A stretch of DNA of 64,000 nt from Blastopirellula sediminis (GTDB lineage Bacteria > Planctomycetota > Planctomycetia > Pirellulales > Pirellulaceae). Location of the stretch: positions 3,064,720 to 3,128,719 of the forward strand of contig NZ_JAJKFT010000010.1 in NCBI RefSeq assembly GCF_020966755.1, given 5' to 3'. This document shows positions 1 to 8,597 of the stretch, piece after piece (position 1 is the stretch's first letter; the number at the start of each line of letters is the position of its first letter). A model generated the notes under the pieces. It searched no databases and had not been told where the DNA came from. It saw nothing but the letters and a program-made list of their open reading frames with translations. The position numbers were made by a program, and so were the translations under genes.

Positions 1-1
1 C

Positions 2-301
2 TCGACCCCCAATAGCTGGCAAGCCTACTACTGGTGGAACGACGACGCCCTGGCGCCGGGCTTCGCTCGCAAGGTCGACATTCACAAGAAGCCAGGCTAC
101 GACCCGGTCGAACTCCACTTCGACTTCGCCACCAAGAGCATCCCGCTCGACGCGACCCTGATCAAGGGTTCGCACGGCGCCCCGGTCGCGGCCGAATTCC
201 AGCGGGGCGTCCTGCTGGCGAACCAAAAGGGGGTCTTCGCCGAAACTCCGCTCGCCGATACCGACGTTTGCGACATCGTTCTCCGCCAGTTCGGCGTGTA
301 G
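2..301 (+). CDS. Alkaline-phosphatase-superfamily nucleotide pyrophosphatase/phosphodiesterase, C-terminal part
   Basis: The reading frame is open from base 2 to TAG at 299-301, giving the last 99 residues of a protein that begins outside the window. The visible part reads like the C-terminal end of type I phosphodiesterase/nucleotide pyrophosphatase proteins of the AlkP superfamily: a WYGL-like WW(N)D segment, then KKPGYDP, IPLD and KGSHG. The KGSHG histidine lies where the family keeps a late metal ligand. The N-terminal metal and nucleophile residues cannot be seen, so substrate and localisation are unknown. A hairpin 36 bases after the stop probably ends its transcript. Family assignment is from motif memory. 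Confidence 0.7.
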   Translation, partial: STPNSWQAYYWWNDDALAPGFARKVDIHKKPGYDPVELHFDFATKSIPLDATLIKGSHGAPVAAEFQRGVLLANQKGVFAETPLADTDVCDIVLRQFGV

Positions 302-336
302 AAACAAGCGTCACTATTGATACGACCGACCAGTTT

Positions 337-385
337 GCCGGGTCATGCCGATTGTAACGATCGTTTGACCCGGCTTCTTCGTTTT
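337..385 (+). terminator. Probable intrinsic terminator after the AlkP-family gene
   Basis: GCCGGGTCA at 337-345 pairs perfectly with TGACCCGGC at 366-374 across a 20-base loop. A T-rich run follows (TTCTTCGTTTT). Confidence 0.6.
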
Positions 386-479
386 AGGGGGCGTCGATTT
401 TCGCCAGTATCCTGCGGCGACGTACGTTATTACGTGCATTTTCAGGCTGCAAGTACCTGGGCGAAAACGAGATCCAGCA

Positions 480-2108
480 GTGCCCCAAGAGTTCGAGAAA
501 ACCTTTGAATTCCTCGCGCGATCCGGCAACGCGGCGGCGACGCCGGTGTTGATTGCCGCGCTGCGCAGCGAAGCGCTCGATATCCGCGAGTTCGCCTTCG
601 ACGCGTTGCTGAAACGCTCGAGCGCCAAAGGGGAAGCGTATCTCTTCGAACATTGGCACGAACTCTCCGAAGCCTGGCGGCTGAAGATCAAGCAACAGAT
701 GGGGGTGATGACGGCGATCTTGCGCGAGCAACTCCTTTCGCCGTCGCGACCCGACTGCGAAAAGGCGGCTGCGATTGCGTTGGAACTGGAAGACTTCGAC
801 CTGGTGCGTTCGGTGACCACCGCCGCCGAGGATGCGAATAATCCAAATCGCGACGTCGCCGGACGCTGCCTGGTGTCGCTGATCGATCGGCTCCGCAAGC
901 TGCTGGACGAAGCGACCGACGCCCGCAAACGCAACCTGGTGCTGTGGCGCGGCCGGGCGATGGAATCGCTTGACGATTCGATGCGTCGCTGCAGCACGCA
1001 CCAGTCGGACGAAATCGTCGAATCGTTCCTGATGCTGACCAGTCGCGAACATCCGATGTTCCGGCATCTGCTGGACGAGCCGAATTCGCAAGTTTACAAG
1101 CTGACCCTTTCGATCTTGAAACGGACGCTTCGTCCCGCGATCGTGCGGTTGATCCTCAGCGTCTTCAGCGAAACCGCTCCGTGTCCCACGCTCTTGGCCG
1201 CCGCCGCCTGGCGGACTGATCCGCCGTTCGTGGCGCAGCTGCTCGATACGTTCTCCAGCGGCATGAGCGAAGTCGAACTACGAAACATCAAGAAAATCGC
1301 CCGCGTCGGTTGGAGCCACGATCAGTGGGATCTGCTGCGCTCGCTGACCGGCCGCCAGCAAGAGACGGCGCTCCGCTTTTTAATCGCCAGCTCGCAAGAC
1401 CGCGACACGGTCTTCGGCGTGATCCATTTCTTCCTGACGCAAGGGAAGCCGGACGGACGCCTGGCCGCGATCGATTCGCTCGCCAAAGACCGGGGCGCCG
1501 TCGCCAGCCAGTTGGTCATTGATGCGACCAGCGACGAAGATCCGGAAGTCGCCGCCGCGGCGCTGCGGCAATTGCGGCATCGGGGAATTCCCGGTTCGCT
1601 TAAATACCTTCTCGCGCAGCTCGACAGCGAGCACGAAGTGGTCCGCGTCGCCGTCCGCGAGTCGCTCGAAGAATTCAGCTTCAGCAAATACCTCGCTGCG
1701 TTCGACCTGATGATGGACGATCGCCGCGAGACGACCGGACACCTCGTCCGCAAAATCGATACCCATTCGGATGAGTTGCTGGTCGCCGAACTCAACAGCG
1801 AGATGCAGTCGCGCCGCCGCCGTGCGATCGAAGTGGTCGAATGCCTCGGCATTGCCGAGCAGATGCAAGGACCGCTGCTGAACCTGCTAAAGTGCGACGA
1901 CTATCTGATCCGCGTCGCGGCCGCCAACGCCTTAACCAACTGCAACAGCGACGAAGCGATCGCCGGGCTGCGGGAAGCGCTGCTCGATCGGAACGTCAGC
2001 GTGCAGCAAGCGGCCGAAGCGAGCCTGCAGTCGATCGCCGAACGACGCATGTCGGTCCCGGCGGTGCGGGTCATTCGAGAGAAAACTCCTGCGGGAGAAA
2101 CAGAATGA
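480..2108 (+). CDS. HEAT-repeat protein
   Basis: 542 residues from a GTG start. The protein is almost wholly alpha-helical with repeated helix pairs of HEAT/PBS-lyase type, clearest in the C-terminal half (about residues 340-530: RAVASQLVIDA, PEVAAAALRQLRHRG, HEVVRVAVRESL, YLIRVAAANALTNC, VSVQQAAEASLQSIA). No signal peptide, membrane segment or catalytic motif is visible, so it is probably a cytoplasmic protein-binding scaffold. Its TGA overlaps the ATG of the next gene (ATGA), indicating translational coupling. The frame stays open upstream of the GTG without a better start, so the N-terminus is uncertain. Confidence 0.75.
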   Translation: MPQEFEKTFEFLARSGNAAATPVLIAALRSEALDIREFAFDALLKRSSAKGEAYLFEHWHELSEAWRLKIKQQMGVMTAILREQLLSPSRPDCEKAAAIALELEDFDLVRSVTTAAEDANNPNRDVAGRCLVSLIDRLRKLLDEATDARKRNLVLWRGRAMESLDDSMRRCSTHQSDEIVESFLMLTSREHPMFRHLLDEPNSQVYKLTLSILKRTLRPAIVRLILSVFSETAPCPTLLAAAAWRTDPPFVAQLLDTFSSGMSEVELRNIKKIARVGWSHDQWDLLRSLTGRQQETALRFLIASSQDRDTVFGVIHFFLTQGKPDGRLAAIDSLAKDRGAVASQLVIDATSDEDPEVAAAALRQLRHRGIPGSLKYLLAQLDSEHEVVRVAVRESLEEFSFSKYLAAFDLMMDDRRETTGHLVRKIDTHSDELLVAELNSEMQSRRRRAIEVVECLGIAEQMQGPLLNLLKCDDYLIRVAAANALTNCNSDEAIAGLREALLDRNVSVQQAAEASLQSIAERRMSVPAVRVIREKTPAGETE

Positions 2109-2560
2109 GATTCGCCTGGGACGCGATGACGCTGCTGGCGCAGCAGCAACAAGCCAGCTTCCGCAATATGGGCGATCGCTTTCGCGCAGAAACGGTGACG
2201 ATCGACTACGGTCAATTGTCGCTGCTCGCCGCGTTCGTTCTGTTCGCAATTGTCGGTCTGTGGTACCTGCAAAAGCGCTCATCGAATCAGGGAGATGAGG
2301 GAACCGACAGTCCACGTCGGCTCTTCTTCGACCTGTGCCGCGTGCATGAATTGAATCGGGAAGAGAGCAAGATTCTGTGGCAAGTGCCGCGATACTTGAA
2401 CCTGGCTGATCCGGCGTCTCTCTTCGCCGATCCGACTCACCTGGTGCGAGCGGTTCGCGACGCGGAAAACGACGACTACCGCCATCGACTGGAAAACCTC
2501 GGCGTGCGACTTTTCGGCACGTTGATGTTTCGTCGTCATCTGACGCACTGCCCGCACTAG
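2105..2560 (+). CDS. Small single-span membrane protein, coupled to the HEAT-repeat gene
   Basis: 151 residues. The ATG overlaps the stop of the upstream HEAT gene by four bases. A short N-terminal region rich in Gln is followed by one membrane segment (about residues 38-57, LSLLAAFVLFAIVGLWYL), then a charged helical domain containing FFDLCRVHELNREESKILW. I do not recognise the family with confidence. The coupling suggests that it and the HEAT protein act together, with this one as the membrane anchor; that is an inference. Confidence 0.7.
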   Translation: MRFAWDAMTLLAQQQQASFRNMGDRFRAETVTIDYGQLSLLAAFVLFAIVGLWYLQKRSSNQGDEGTDSPRRLFFDLCRVHELNREESKILWQVPRYLNLADPASLFADPTHLVRAVRDAENDDYRHRLENLGVRLFGTLMFRRHLTHCPH

Positions 2561-2613
2561 AAGTTTTTCCTGCTGCATTGGCCTGGGCGCCTTGTTCTTA
2601 CGGTTTGACGCCG

Positions 2614-2720
2614 GGTGCCATGTTCTTACGGCGTCTTCGCCGGAAGAACATGTCTTTGTCCTGGCAATAACGCATTAAAGACATGCTCTTCTCGCGAAGA
2701 CGCGATAAGAGCATGGCACC
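2614..2720. repeat. Nested palindromic element (two hairpins forming one large inverted repeat)
   Basis: Two 44-base arms (2614-2657 and 2677-2720) are inverted copies around a 19-base spacer, starting GGTGCCATG and ending CATGGCACC. Each arm is also a hairpin: ATGTTCTT..AAGAACAT with core CGGCG-TCTT-CGCCG on the left, and ATGCTCTT..AAGAGCAT with core TCGCG-AAGA-CGCGA on the right. The arms differ at several positions, but the changes keep the pairing within each arm. A fragment of the same motif (TTGTTCTTACGG) precedes it near 2592. Confidence 0.85.
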
Positions 2721-2735
2721 AGGCGCCAGGAGAAT

Positions 2736-2780
2736 TCGAAACAAAACAGGCCGCACTTGCGTCAAGCGAGTGCGGCCTGT
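2736..2780 (-). terminator. Intrinsic terminator of the minus-strand coiled-coil gene
   Basis: ACAGGCCGCACT (2746-2757) pairs perfectly with AGTGCGGCCTGT (2769-2780). Read on the minus strand the stem is followed by a T-rich run (TTTTGTTTCG), 26 bases after the stop of the gene ending at 2806. Confidence 0.85.
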
Positions 2781-2805
2781 TCGGTTATTGGAACTGCGCG
2801 TCAGA

Positions 2806-4200
2806 CTAGTTGTTGTCGTAGGCGCTCATCGGACGACGCGGTTTGAAGTCCCGTTCGCGTTGGGCTTCCGCTTCCAACTCTTCCAGGCGAGTCGTACGTC
2901 CCAAACGGACCAGGCGTTCGGTGTTCTGCCAGCCCATGCGTTCTTGCAGGCGACCGATCTGGATCAGTTCGACGCCGCGGCGACGAGCCGTTTCCCGCAT
3001 TTGCGAGTAGGCGGTCAGAACGGCGGCGGCCGTCTTTTCGGTCGGCGTTTCGCCGTCGATCAGGTAACGGACGTCCGGGGTGATTTCCCCCTTGATGTTC
3101 CCTTCCGCGTCGACGAAGGCGGCGACCTGGCCGCCGGAGCCTTCGATCATCGCTTTCAGCTGATCGGTGTCGTCTTCGCCGTCTCCATCCAGGTCGATCA
3201 TCCCGACGATGGCGAACTTTTGCGCGGTACCCGGCGACCAGATCGGCGTGAAGATTTGATCTCCCGGCATGATCGGGTTGGTCACGTCTTCTTCCAGGAT
3301 GCGAGCTTCCGCTTCGTGGGCGTCATTGACGCGGGTGATTTCGATCTTTCCCTTCACCTTGGCCAGGGCGATGTTGACTTCTCCCTTTTCAAAGACGCTG
3401 AAGGTCATCTGCGGGCGAAGCAAGTCGGCCGAGCCGAGGTTGATCCAGGTGTTGTCTTCTTTCTGGTTGACCCAGATGATCTTGCCGTCGGCGACGTCGC
3501 CCACTTTCGGTTCCTTCGACTTGAGCGAAACCTGCAGAGCTTCGACGGTCGTCAGAGCTTCGTCGCGTTCTTTGTTGGCCGCATCGACCTGCTTCTTGCT
3601 GCCGTCGATCGTCTGGGCGATCGTCCCTTGCAGTTTGACCTTTTCGTCTTGCAGCTTGGCTTGGGCCGCTTCGAGCGACTTGCGATCGTCGGCCATCTTC
3701 TTTTCGGCTTCGGCTTGAGCGGCCAAAGCGTTGTCGCGAGCGGCGTCAGCTTCGCCCAGCTTGGTTTGATAGGTGGTTTCCAGGGCGACCTTTTCGGCAC
3801 GCAGCGCGGTGTTCGCACGCAGCGAATCGGCCAGCTGCTTTTCGAGCTTGATCACCGAGGCTTGCATCACGCCCGGAACCTGGCGGTAGTTCTGCACGGT
3901 CGGAGCGGCGGCGCCTTCATCGGCGACGAAGGTTTTCATGTCGTCAGCGAACGCCTTTTGGATTTCGTCCATCGGCGTTTCTTCGCTGTGACCGATCATC
4001 ACCTTCAGTTCATTGCGTTCGGCCAGGTAGGTGCGCGAACGGCCCGCTTCGTCGGTGGCTCGTTGATTCGCCGCTTCGGCGTCGAGCTTTGACTTATCGT
4101 TCGCCGCGTAGAAGACATACGTGGTGATACCGAGCGCCGCCACTAGCAAAACTAGTAGGATCACGGCGATTTGAAGACCTTGGCTTTCGCGGGCTGCCAT
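2806..4200 (-). CDS. Membrane-anchored coiled-coil protein with beta-barrel and possible BRCT-like domain
   Basis: 464 residues. One membrane segment (about residues 10-32) is followed by a long Ala/Lys/Glu-rich coiled coil (about 115-225). Next comes a beta-rich segment (about 230-325) with KGKIEITRV, PIMPGDQIFTP and WINLG, resembling FlgT-C-type domains. After that lies a stretch (about 335-395) with a DLDGDGEDD loop, KAMIEGSGGQV and VRYLIDGE, whose layout recalls a BRCT or Ca-loop domain. The protein is probably anchored with a large periplasmic or cytoplasmic coiled-coil stalk. Similar architectures are frequent in planctomycetes but have no assigned function. The gene is monocistronic, with its own terminator. 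Confidence 0.8.
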   Translation of the reverse strand: MAARESQGLQIAVILLVLLVAALGITTYVFYAANDKSKLDAEAANQRATDEAGRSRTYLAERNELKVMIGHSEETPMDEIQKAFADDMKTFVADEGAAAPTVQNYRQVPGVMQASVIKLEKQLADSLRANTALRAEKVALETTYQTKLGEADAARDNALAAQAEAEKKMADDRKSLEAAQAKLQDEKVKLQGTIAQTIDGSKKQVDAANKERDEALTTVEALQVSLKSKEPKVGDVADGKIIWVNQKEDNTWINLGSADLLRPQMTFSVFEKGEVNIALAKVKGKIEITRVNDAHEAEARILEEDVTNPIMPGDQIFTPIWSPGTAQKFAIVGMIDLDGDGEDDTDQLKAMIEGSGGQVAAFVDAEGNIKGEITPDVRYLIDGETPTEKTAAAVLTAYSQMRETARRRGVELIQIGRLQERMGWQNTERLVRLGRTTRLEELEAEAQRERDFKPRRPMSAYDNN

Positions 4201-4584
4201 CTCGATAAACTCCTAACAGGCGGCGATTGGGTGCGTGCCGCTAAATTGACGTGATTAGCTCAGAACAGATTAGCGTAATTGGCCCTAAGACCGATTCCAA
4301 TGTGCAAGCGGTAGGCCAACTGCAGAATTGCGAAGGAAAAGTGAGGAGCTTCGGGTAAGATGGGATCGCCTGAAGTCCAATAAATGATTGTAGTTAGCGA
4401 GAAATTGCCAGTCAACGAATTGGGAAAGATCGGCGAGAAGCCGCCGGTCTTAACGCTTTCTGAATGTCGCTTTGCCGCATCATCGCGTCGCATCCCGGCA
4501 ACATGGGGGCGGGCCGGTTGTTCGTAACTCGGTAAATCGCAATAATCTTCGCGTCTTTACCCATCAGTTAGGAACGCATCGGGC
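4201..4584. other. Divergent intergenic region between the coiled-coil gene and polA
   Basis: 384 bases between two outward-facing genes, somewhat richer in A/T around 4330-4420 than the flanks. It must hold both promoters. I could not fix a convincing -35/-10 pair, and saw no repeat or RNA gene. A 77-codon minus-strand frame here has no good start context and is not called. Confidence 0.5.
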
Positions 4585-7434
4585 ATGGCCAAATCGAAGA
4601 CGCAGCAGTCGCTCCTGTTTGGGGGTGAAGAATCGCCGGAAGAGGCGCCAAAGCCGACCGAAACCCCGACCGATACAACTGTCCAGCCCCCTACGGCTCG
4701 GCCTGCCGGACTCGCAGGGCTCGCTGGGGCCGATGTCTGGATCATCGACTCCCACTCGCTGATCTTCCAGGTTTTCCACGCGCTGCCCCCGATGACAGGT
4801 CCCACCGGGCAGCCGGTCTCGGCGGTCTTTGGGTTCGCTCGCGACGTCGCCCTGCTGCTTCGCGAAAAGAAACCGGACTACTTGATCTGCGCGTTTGATC
4901 CTCCCGGCGGCACGTTCCGACACGACTTGTATGACAACTACAAGGAAACCCGCGAAGAGATGCCGGTCGATCTTCGCCCCCAGATCGGCATGATTCGGCG
5001 GATGCTGGAAGCGATGAACGTCGCGATCCTGGAAAAGCCGAACTACGAAGCGGACGACGTGCTGGCCACGGTCGCGACGATCGTCGAACAGAAAGGGGGC
5101 CAATGCACGGTGGTCACCTCCGACAAAGACTGTCGCCAACTGATCAGCGACCAGGTCCGGATGTACAACGTTCGCAAGAACGCCTTCTACGACGCTGAAG
5201 CGCTGATGGCCGACTGGGGAGTTCGTCCGGATCAGGTCGTCGACTTTCAGTCGCTGGTCGGCGACTCGGTCGACAACGTCCCCGGCGTTCCTTTGATCGG
5301 TCCGAAGATCGCCAAGGAACTGCTCGAAAAATATGGAACGCTCGACGCGGTGCTCGACAACGCCGGCGAAGTCTCTGGCGCCAAGCGACGCGAGAATCTG
5401 CAAAACGGCCGCGCGATGGCCGAACTGAGCCGCGAACTGGTTCGCCTGGTCCGGGACGTGCCGATCGAAATCGATTGGGATGCGTGCCGCGTGCAGCCGA
5501 TCAATCAGGAGCAAGTGCAAGAGCTTTGTCGCGAGTACGGATTCCGTACCCTGGCTCGCGAAATGTCGGAGTTGCAGGTCGATGCGGCGCCGGTCGAAAA
5601 GCCGGTCTGGAAATCGAACTACCAGACGATCGACACGGTTGAAAAACTCGACGCACTGGTCGAACTGCTCGCCAAGACGAAGCGACTCTCGTTCGATACC
5701 GAGACGACTTCGACCAATCCCCGCTGGGCCGATCTGGTCGGCCTTTCGTTCGCCTGGGATGTCGGCGAAGGCGCCTACATCCCGATTCGCGCGCCGGAAG
5801 GAGATCCGCAGCTCGACGAAGCGCTTGTTCTGGACAAACTGCGCGGCGTGCTGGAAGATCCGGCGATCGAAAAGATCGGCCAGAATCTGAAGTACGACCT
5901 GGTGGTGCTTCGCGGCGTCGGCGTAAAAGTTCGCGGAACGGCGTTCGACACGATGGTCGCTCACTACTTGCTGGAAGCAGGCGCACGTTCGCATAGCCTC
6001 GATGAACTGTCGCTCCGCTATCTGCTGCACGAGACGGTCAAAATCTCGGAACTGATCGGGACCGGCAAGAACCAGATCACGATGAATCAGGTTCCGGTCG
6101 AGAAGATCGCCTACTACGCGGCGGAAGACGCCGATATTCCTTTGCGGCTCGATCCGATTCTCGCGGAGCGGATCGAATCGGAAGGACTCTCCAGTTTGCT
6201 GACCGAAGTCGAACTGCCGCTGATCGACGTATTGGTCGAGATGGAATTCAACGGCGTCCGCATCGACGTCGATCGCCTGAACGAACTGAGCCGCCAGTAT
6301 GGCGAGCGGATGGAAGTGCTGGAGCGGGAAATCTATCAACTGGCCGGCCGTGAGTTTAACATCGCTTCCCCCAAGCAATTGGCCGCCATTCTGTTTGAAG
6401 AGCTGAACCTGCCGGTCATCAAAAAGACGAAGACCGGGGCCAGCACCGACGCCGAAGTGCTGGAGCAACTCGCCAAGCAGCACGACATGCCGGCCAAGAT
6501 CGTCCAGTTCCGGCAGTACGCCAAGCTGAAGGGTACCTACGTCGACGCGCTGCCGACGCTCGTCTGTCCCAAGACGAATCGGGTTCATACTTCGTTCAAC
6601 CAGGTGGTCGCCGCGACGGGACGCCTTAGCTCGAACGAACCGAACCTGCAAAACATTCCGATCCGGACGCAAGAGAGCCGCGAAATCCGCTCGGCGTTTG
6701 TCCCGGGGACGCCCGGTTGGAAGTTGCTCTGCGCCGACTACTCGCAAATCGAACTGCGGGTCCTGGCCCACTTCTCCGGCGATCCGGCGCTGATGGAGTC
6801 GTATCAGAACAACGAAGACATCCATGCTCGCGTCGCCAGCGAAGTCTACGGAGTCGCACTGGACGAAGTTTCGTCAAGCCAACGCCGTAGCGCGAAGGCG
6901 ATCAACTTTGGCGTCGTTTACGGACAGAGCCCGTTTGGTTTGGCGAAGTCGCTCGACATCGACAAGGACGAGGCCTACGATTTCATCGACGCCTACTTCA
7001 AGCGATATCCCGGCGTTGATGAGTTCATGGAGCGAACGTTGTTCGAGTGCCAGCGGGATGGTTACGTCATGACGATCCTCGGACGGCGCCGTGCGATCGA
7101 TGGAGTCCGGACGGCCGACAAACGGGATCGGCTGAAGCGACAACTGACGATGCCGGAGCGAACCGCGGTCAACACCGTGATCCAAGGTTCGGCCGCCGAC
7201 ATCATCAAACTGGCGATGCTCCGGGTCTATGATCGGCTGGTCAAAGAAGCGGCGCCGGCCAAGCTGCTGCTGCAGATCCATGACGAACTTGTCTTTGAAA
7301 CCCCGCCGGAATATCTGGAAGAACTGGCGCAATTGGTGCGGGAGGAGATGGAATCGGCACGAAAACTGGCCGTTCCGCTCGTAGTCGACGTCAAAAGTGG
7401 GGACAATTGGGCCCAGTGCGAGCCGATGGGGTAG
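4585..7434 (+). CDS. polA: DNA polymerase I
   Basis: 949 residues, slightly longer than the usual 900-930 because of a Pro/Thr-rich N-terminal tail of about 48 residues. The 5'-nuclease domain (about 50-330) has YEADD, TSDKD and GDSVDNVPGVPLIGPK. The 3'-5' exonuclease is intact: DTE near residue 370, NLKYD near 434 and YYAAEDAD near 510, so proofreading is expected. The polymerase has motif A DYSQIELR (about 718), motif B RRSAKAINFG (about 766) and motif C IHDELVF (about 898). It fills gaps in repair and removes RNA primers in replication. TTAGGAAC upstream of the ATG may serve as ribosome binding site. Confidence 0.98.
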   Translation: MAKSKTQQSLLFGGEESPEEAPKPTETPTDTTVQPPTARPAGLAGLAGADVWIIDSHSLIFQVFHALPPMTGPTGQPVSAVFGFARDVALLLREKKPDYLICAFDPPGGTFRHDLYDNYKETREEMPVDLRPQIGMIRRMLEAMNVAILEKPNYEADDVLATVATIVEQKGGQCTVVTSDKDCRQLISDQVRMYNVRKNAFYDAEALMADWGVRPDQVVDFQSLVGDSVDNVPGVPLIGPKIAKELLEKYGTLDAVLDNAGEVSGAKRRENLQNGRAMAELSRELVRLVRDVPIEIDWDACRVQPINQEQVQELCREYGFRTLAREMSELQVDAAPVEKPVWKSNYQTIDTVEKLDALVELLAKTKRLSFDTETTSTNPRWADLVGLSFAWDVGEGAYIPIRAPEGDPQLDEALVLDKLRGVLEDPAIEKIGQNLKYDLVVLRGVGVKVRGTAFDTMVAHYLLEAGARSHSLDELSLRYLLHETVKISELIGTGKNQITMNQVPVEKIAYYAAEDADIPLRLDPILAERIESEGLSSLLTEVELPLIDVLVEMEFNGVRIDVDRLNELSRQYGERMEVLEREIYQLAGREFNIASPKQLAAILFEELNLPVIKKTKTGASTDAEVLEQLAKQHDMPAKIVQFRQYAKLKGTYVDALPTLVCPKTNRVHTSFNQVVAATGRLSSNEPNLQNIPIRTQESREIRSAFVPGTPGWKLLCADYSQIELRVLAHFSGDPALMESYQNNEDIHARVASEVYGVALDEVSSSQRRSAKAINFGVVYGQSPFGLAKSLDIDKDEAYDFIDAYFKRYPGVDEFMERTLFECQRDGYVMTILGRRRAIDGVRTADKRDRLKRQLTMPERTAVNTVIQGSAADIIKLAMLRVYDRLVKEAAPAKLLLQIHDELVFETPPEYLEELAQLVREEMESARKLAVPLVVDVKSGDNWAQCEPMG

Positions 7435-7581
7435 CTCCCCTGGGTGGCGTCAGTCGACAAGTTGAAACAAGTGTCCAGCGACGGAAAGCGGGCGAAATGT
7501 GCGCCTGCTCAGCCGCTGCGCAGTTGGGCGCCAGCAGTCGTCGGAATCAGACAAGGGTGAGTTATTCGCCAAGGGCGGAAA

Positions 7582-8202
7582 ATGAAGGTTATCGGGATCT
7601 TGGGAGGAATTGCGAGCGGCAAGAGCACCGTGGCGGGCTTGTTTCGCCAGCGGGGGGCGGTCGTGGCCGATGCTGACCAAATGGGTCACGAGGTGCTAAG
7701 GGATGAGGCAACGAAGCGGGAAATCCGCGAAATCTTCGGTAGCGAAGTATTTCAAGATAATGGGGAAGTTGACCGCCGCCGATTGGCCGCAAAAGTATTT
7801 GGTGGTGATGATCTCAGCCATAAGCGACTGGCTGAGTTAGAAAAAATCACGCATCCTCGCATAAAAACTCGTCTCCACGCGCTGATTCGTTCAACGCAAA
7901 GCGACCCCAGCGGGGCTCCTCCGGCGTTGATTATGGATGCAGCTCTCCTGGTGAAGGCCGGCTGGTCTGATATTTGCGATAACCTCGTATTTATTGACAC
8001 GCCGTACCCAGAGCGGCTTAAATATGCCGCCCAAAGGGGGTGGAGTGAAGCCGAGTTTAACGCGAGAGAGGCAGCCCAGGAAAAATTGGAAGATAAGCGA
8101 GTTTTGTCCGATTACATAATTCGTAATGACGGCGATCTTGAGCAGCTCGACGCCCAAGTCGAACAATATTGGCGAGATTGCGTCCTTTCTCCTACCACCT
8201 GA
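7582..8202 (+). CDS. coaE: Dephospho-CoA kinase
   Basis: 206 residues, normal for the family. It catalyses the last step of CoA synthesis, ATP-dependent phosphorylation of dephospho-CoA. The P-loop GGIASGKST is at residues 8-16, followed by the substrate-binding VVADADQMGHEVL. ITHP and the lid-type YPERLKYAAQRG are also present. The start follows polA by 147 bases, a common pairing. The coding DNA is visibly richer in A/T than polA and rho (frequent AAA, TTA, ATA and GAT codons), which may reflect relaxed codon selection or transfer. Confidence 0.95.
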   Translation: MKVIGILGGIASGKSTVAGLFRQRGAVVADADQMGHEVLRDEATKREIREIFGSEVFQDNGEVDRRRLAAKVFGGDDLSHKRLAELEKITHPRIKTRLHALIRSTQSDPSGAPPALIMDAALLVKAGWSDICDNLVFIDTPYPERLKYAAQRGWSEAEFNAREAAQEKLEDKRVLSDYIIRNDGDLEQLDAQVEQYWRDCVLSPTT

Positions 8203-8597
8203 TGCTTTTCTTTCCGCTCAAATATTATTCGTAAAACTACAGCCCGACTCGAAATCGCGGCTTGCCGATTCGCCTTCCTTGATGTCCCAACTAGGGGAAA
8301 CCAAACCACTTTGAAATGATGCGCGGGGGCGACAAATCGCCTACGTTCGACAATTGTCGGTAGAACCGCTAATGCTCGAAACGGTAACACCTTAGCACGT
8401 TACCTAGTGAGCCGATTCTCGACTCGTCGACGGTGCGGCGATCTGTTACAACGGAAGTAACTCGTCTCCTCCCAAGCAAGGCGTATGTCGAGCCGAATCA
8501 CATCCTGCTCGAGATTAGCCTGCCTATAAAACTCCGCACTCGGCGTCTGTAGAGGACGTCGTCCGGTTCGTCTTTTCTCATCTTGGAGTTCAGTTCC
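8203..8597 (+). promoter_or_regulatory. Long leader region of rho
   Basis: 395 bases without a credible gene. The last 200 are pyrimidine-rich with few strong stems (for example CTCGTCTCCTCCCAAG). rho genes elsewhere are autoregulated by Rho-dependent termination in a long unstructured leader, and this region fits that by position and composition. A short palindrome GACAATTGTC lies near 8350. Promoter elements could not be fixed. Confidence 0.4.

Noticed and set aside
2683-4092. 469-codon plus-strand frame
   Set aside because: Antisense shadow of the coiled-coil gene; its residues follow the reverse of Ala/Glu/Lys codons and it has no ribosome site.
4564-6825. 753-codon minus-strand frame opposite polA
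   Set aside because: Composition-driven shadow of polA; Arg/Asp/Phe-rich and without recognisable domains.
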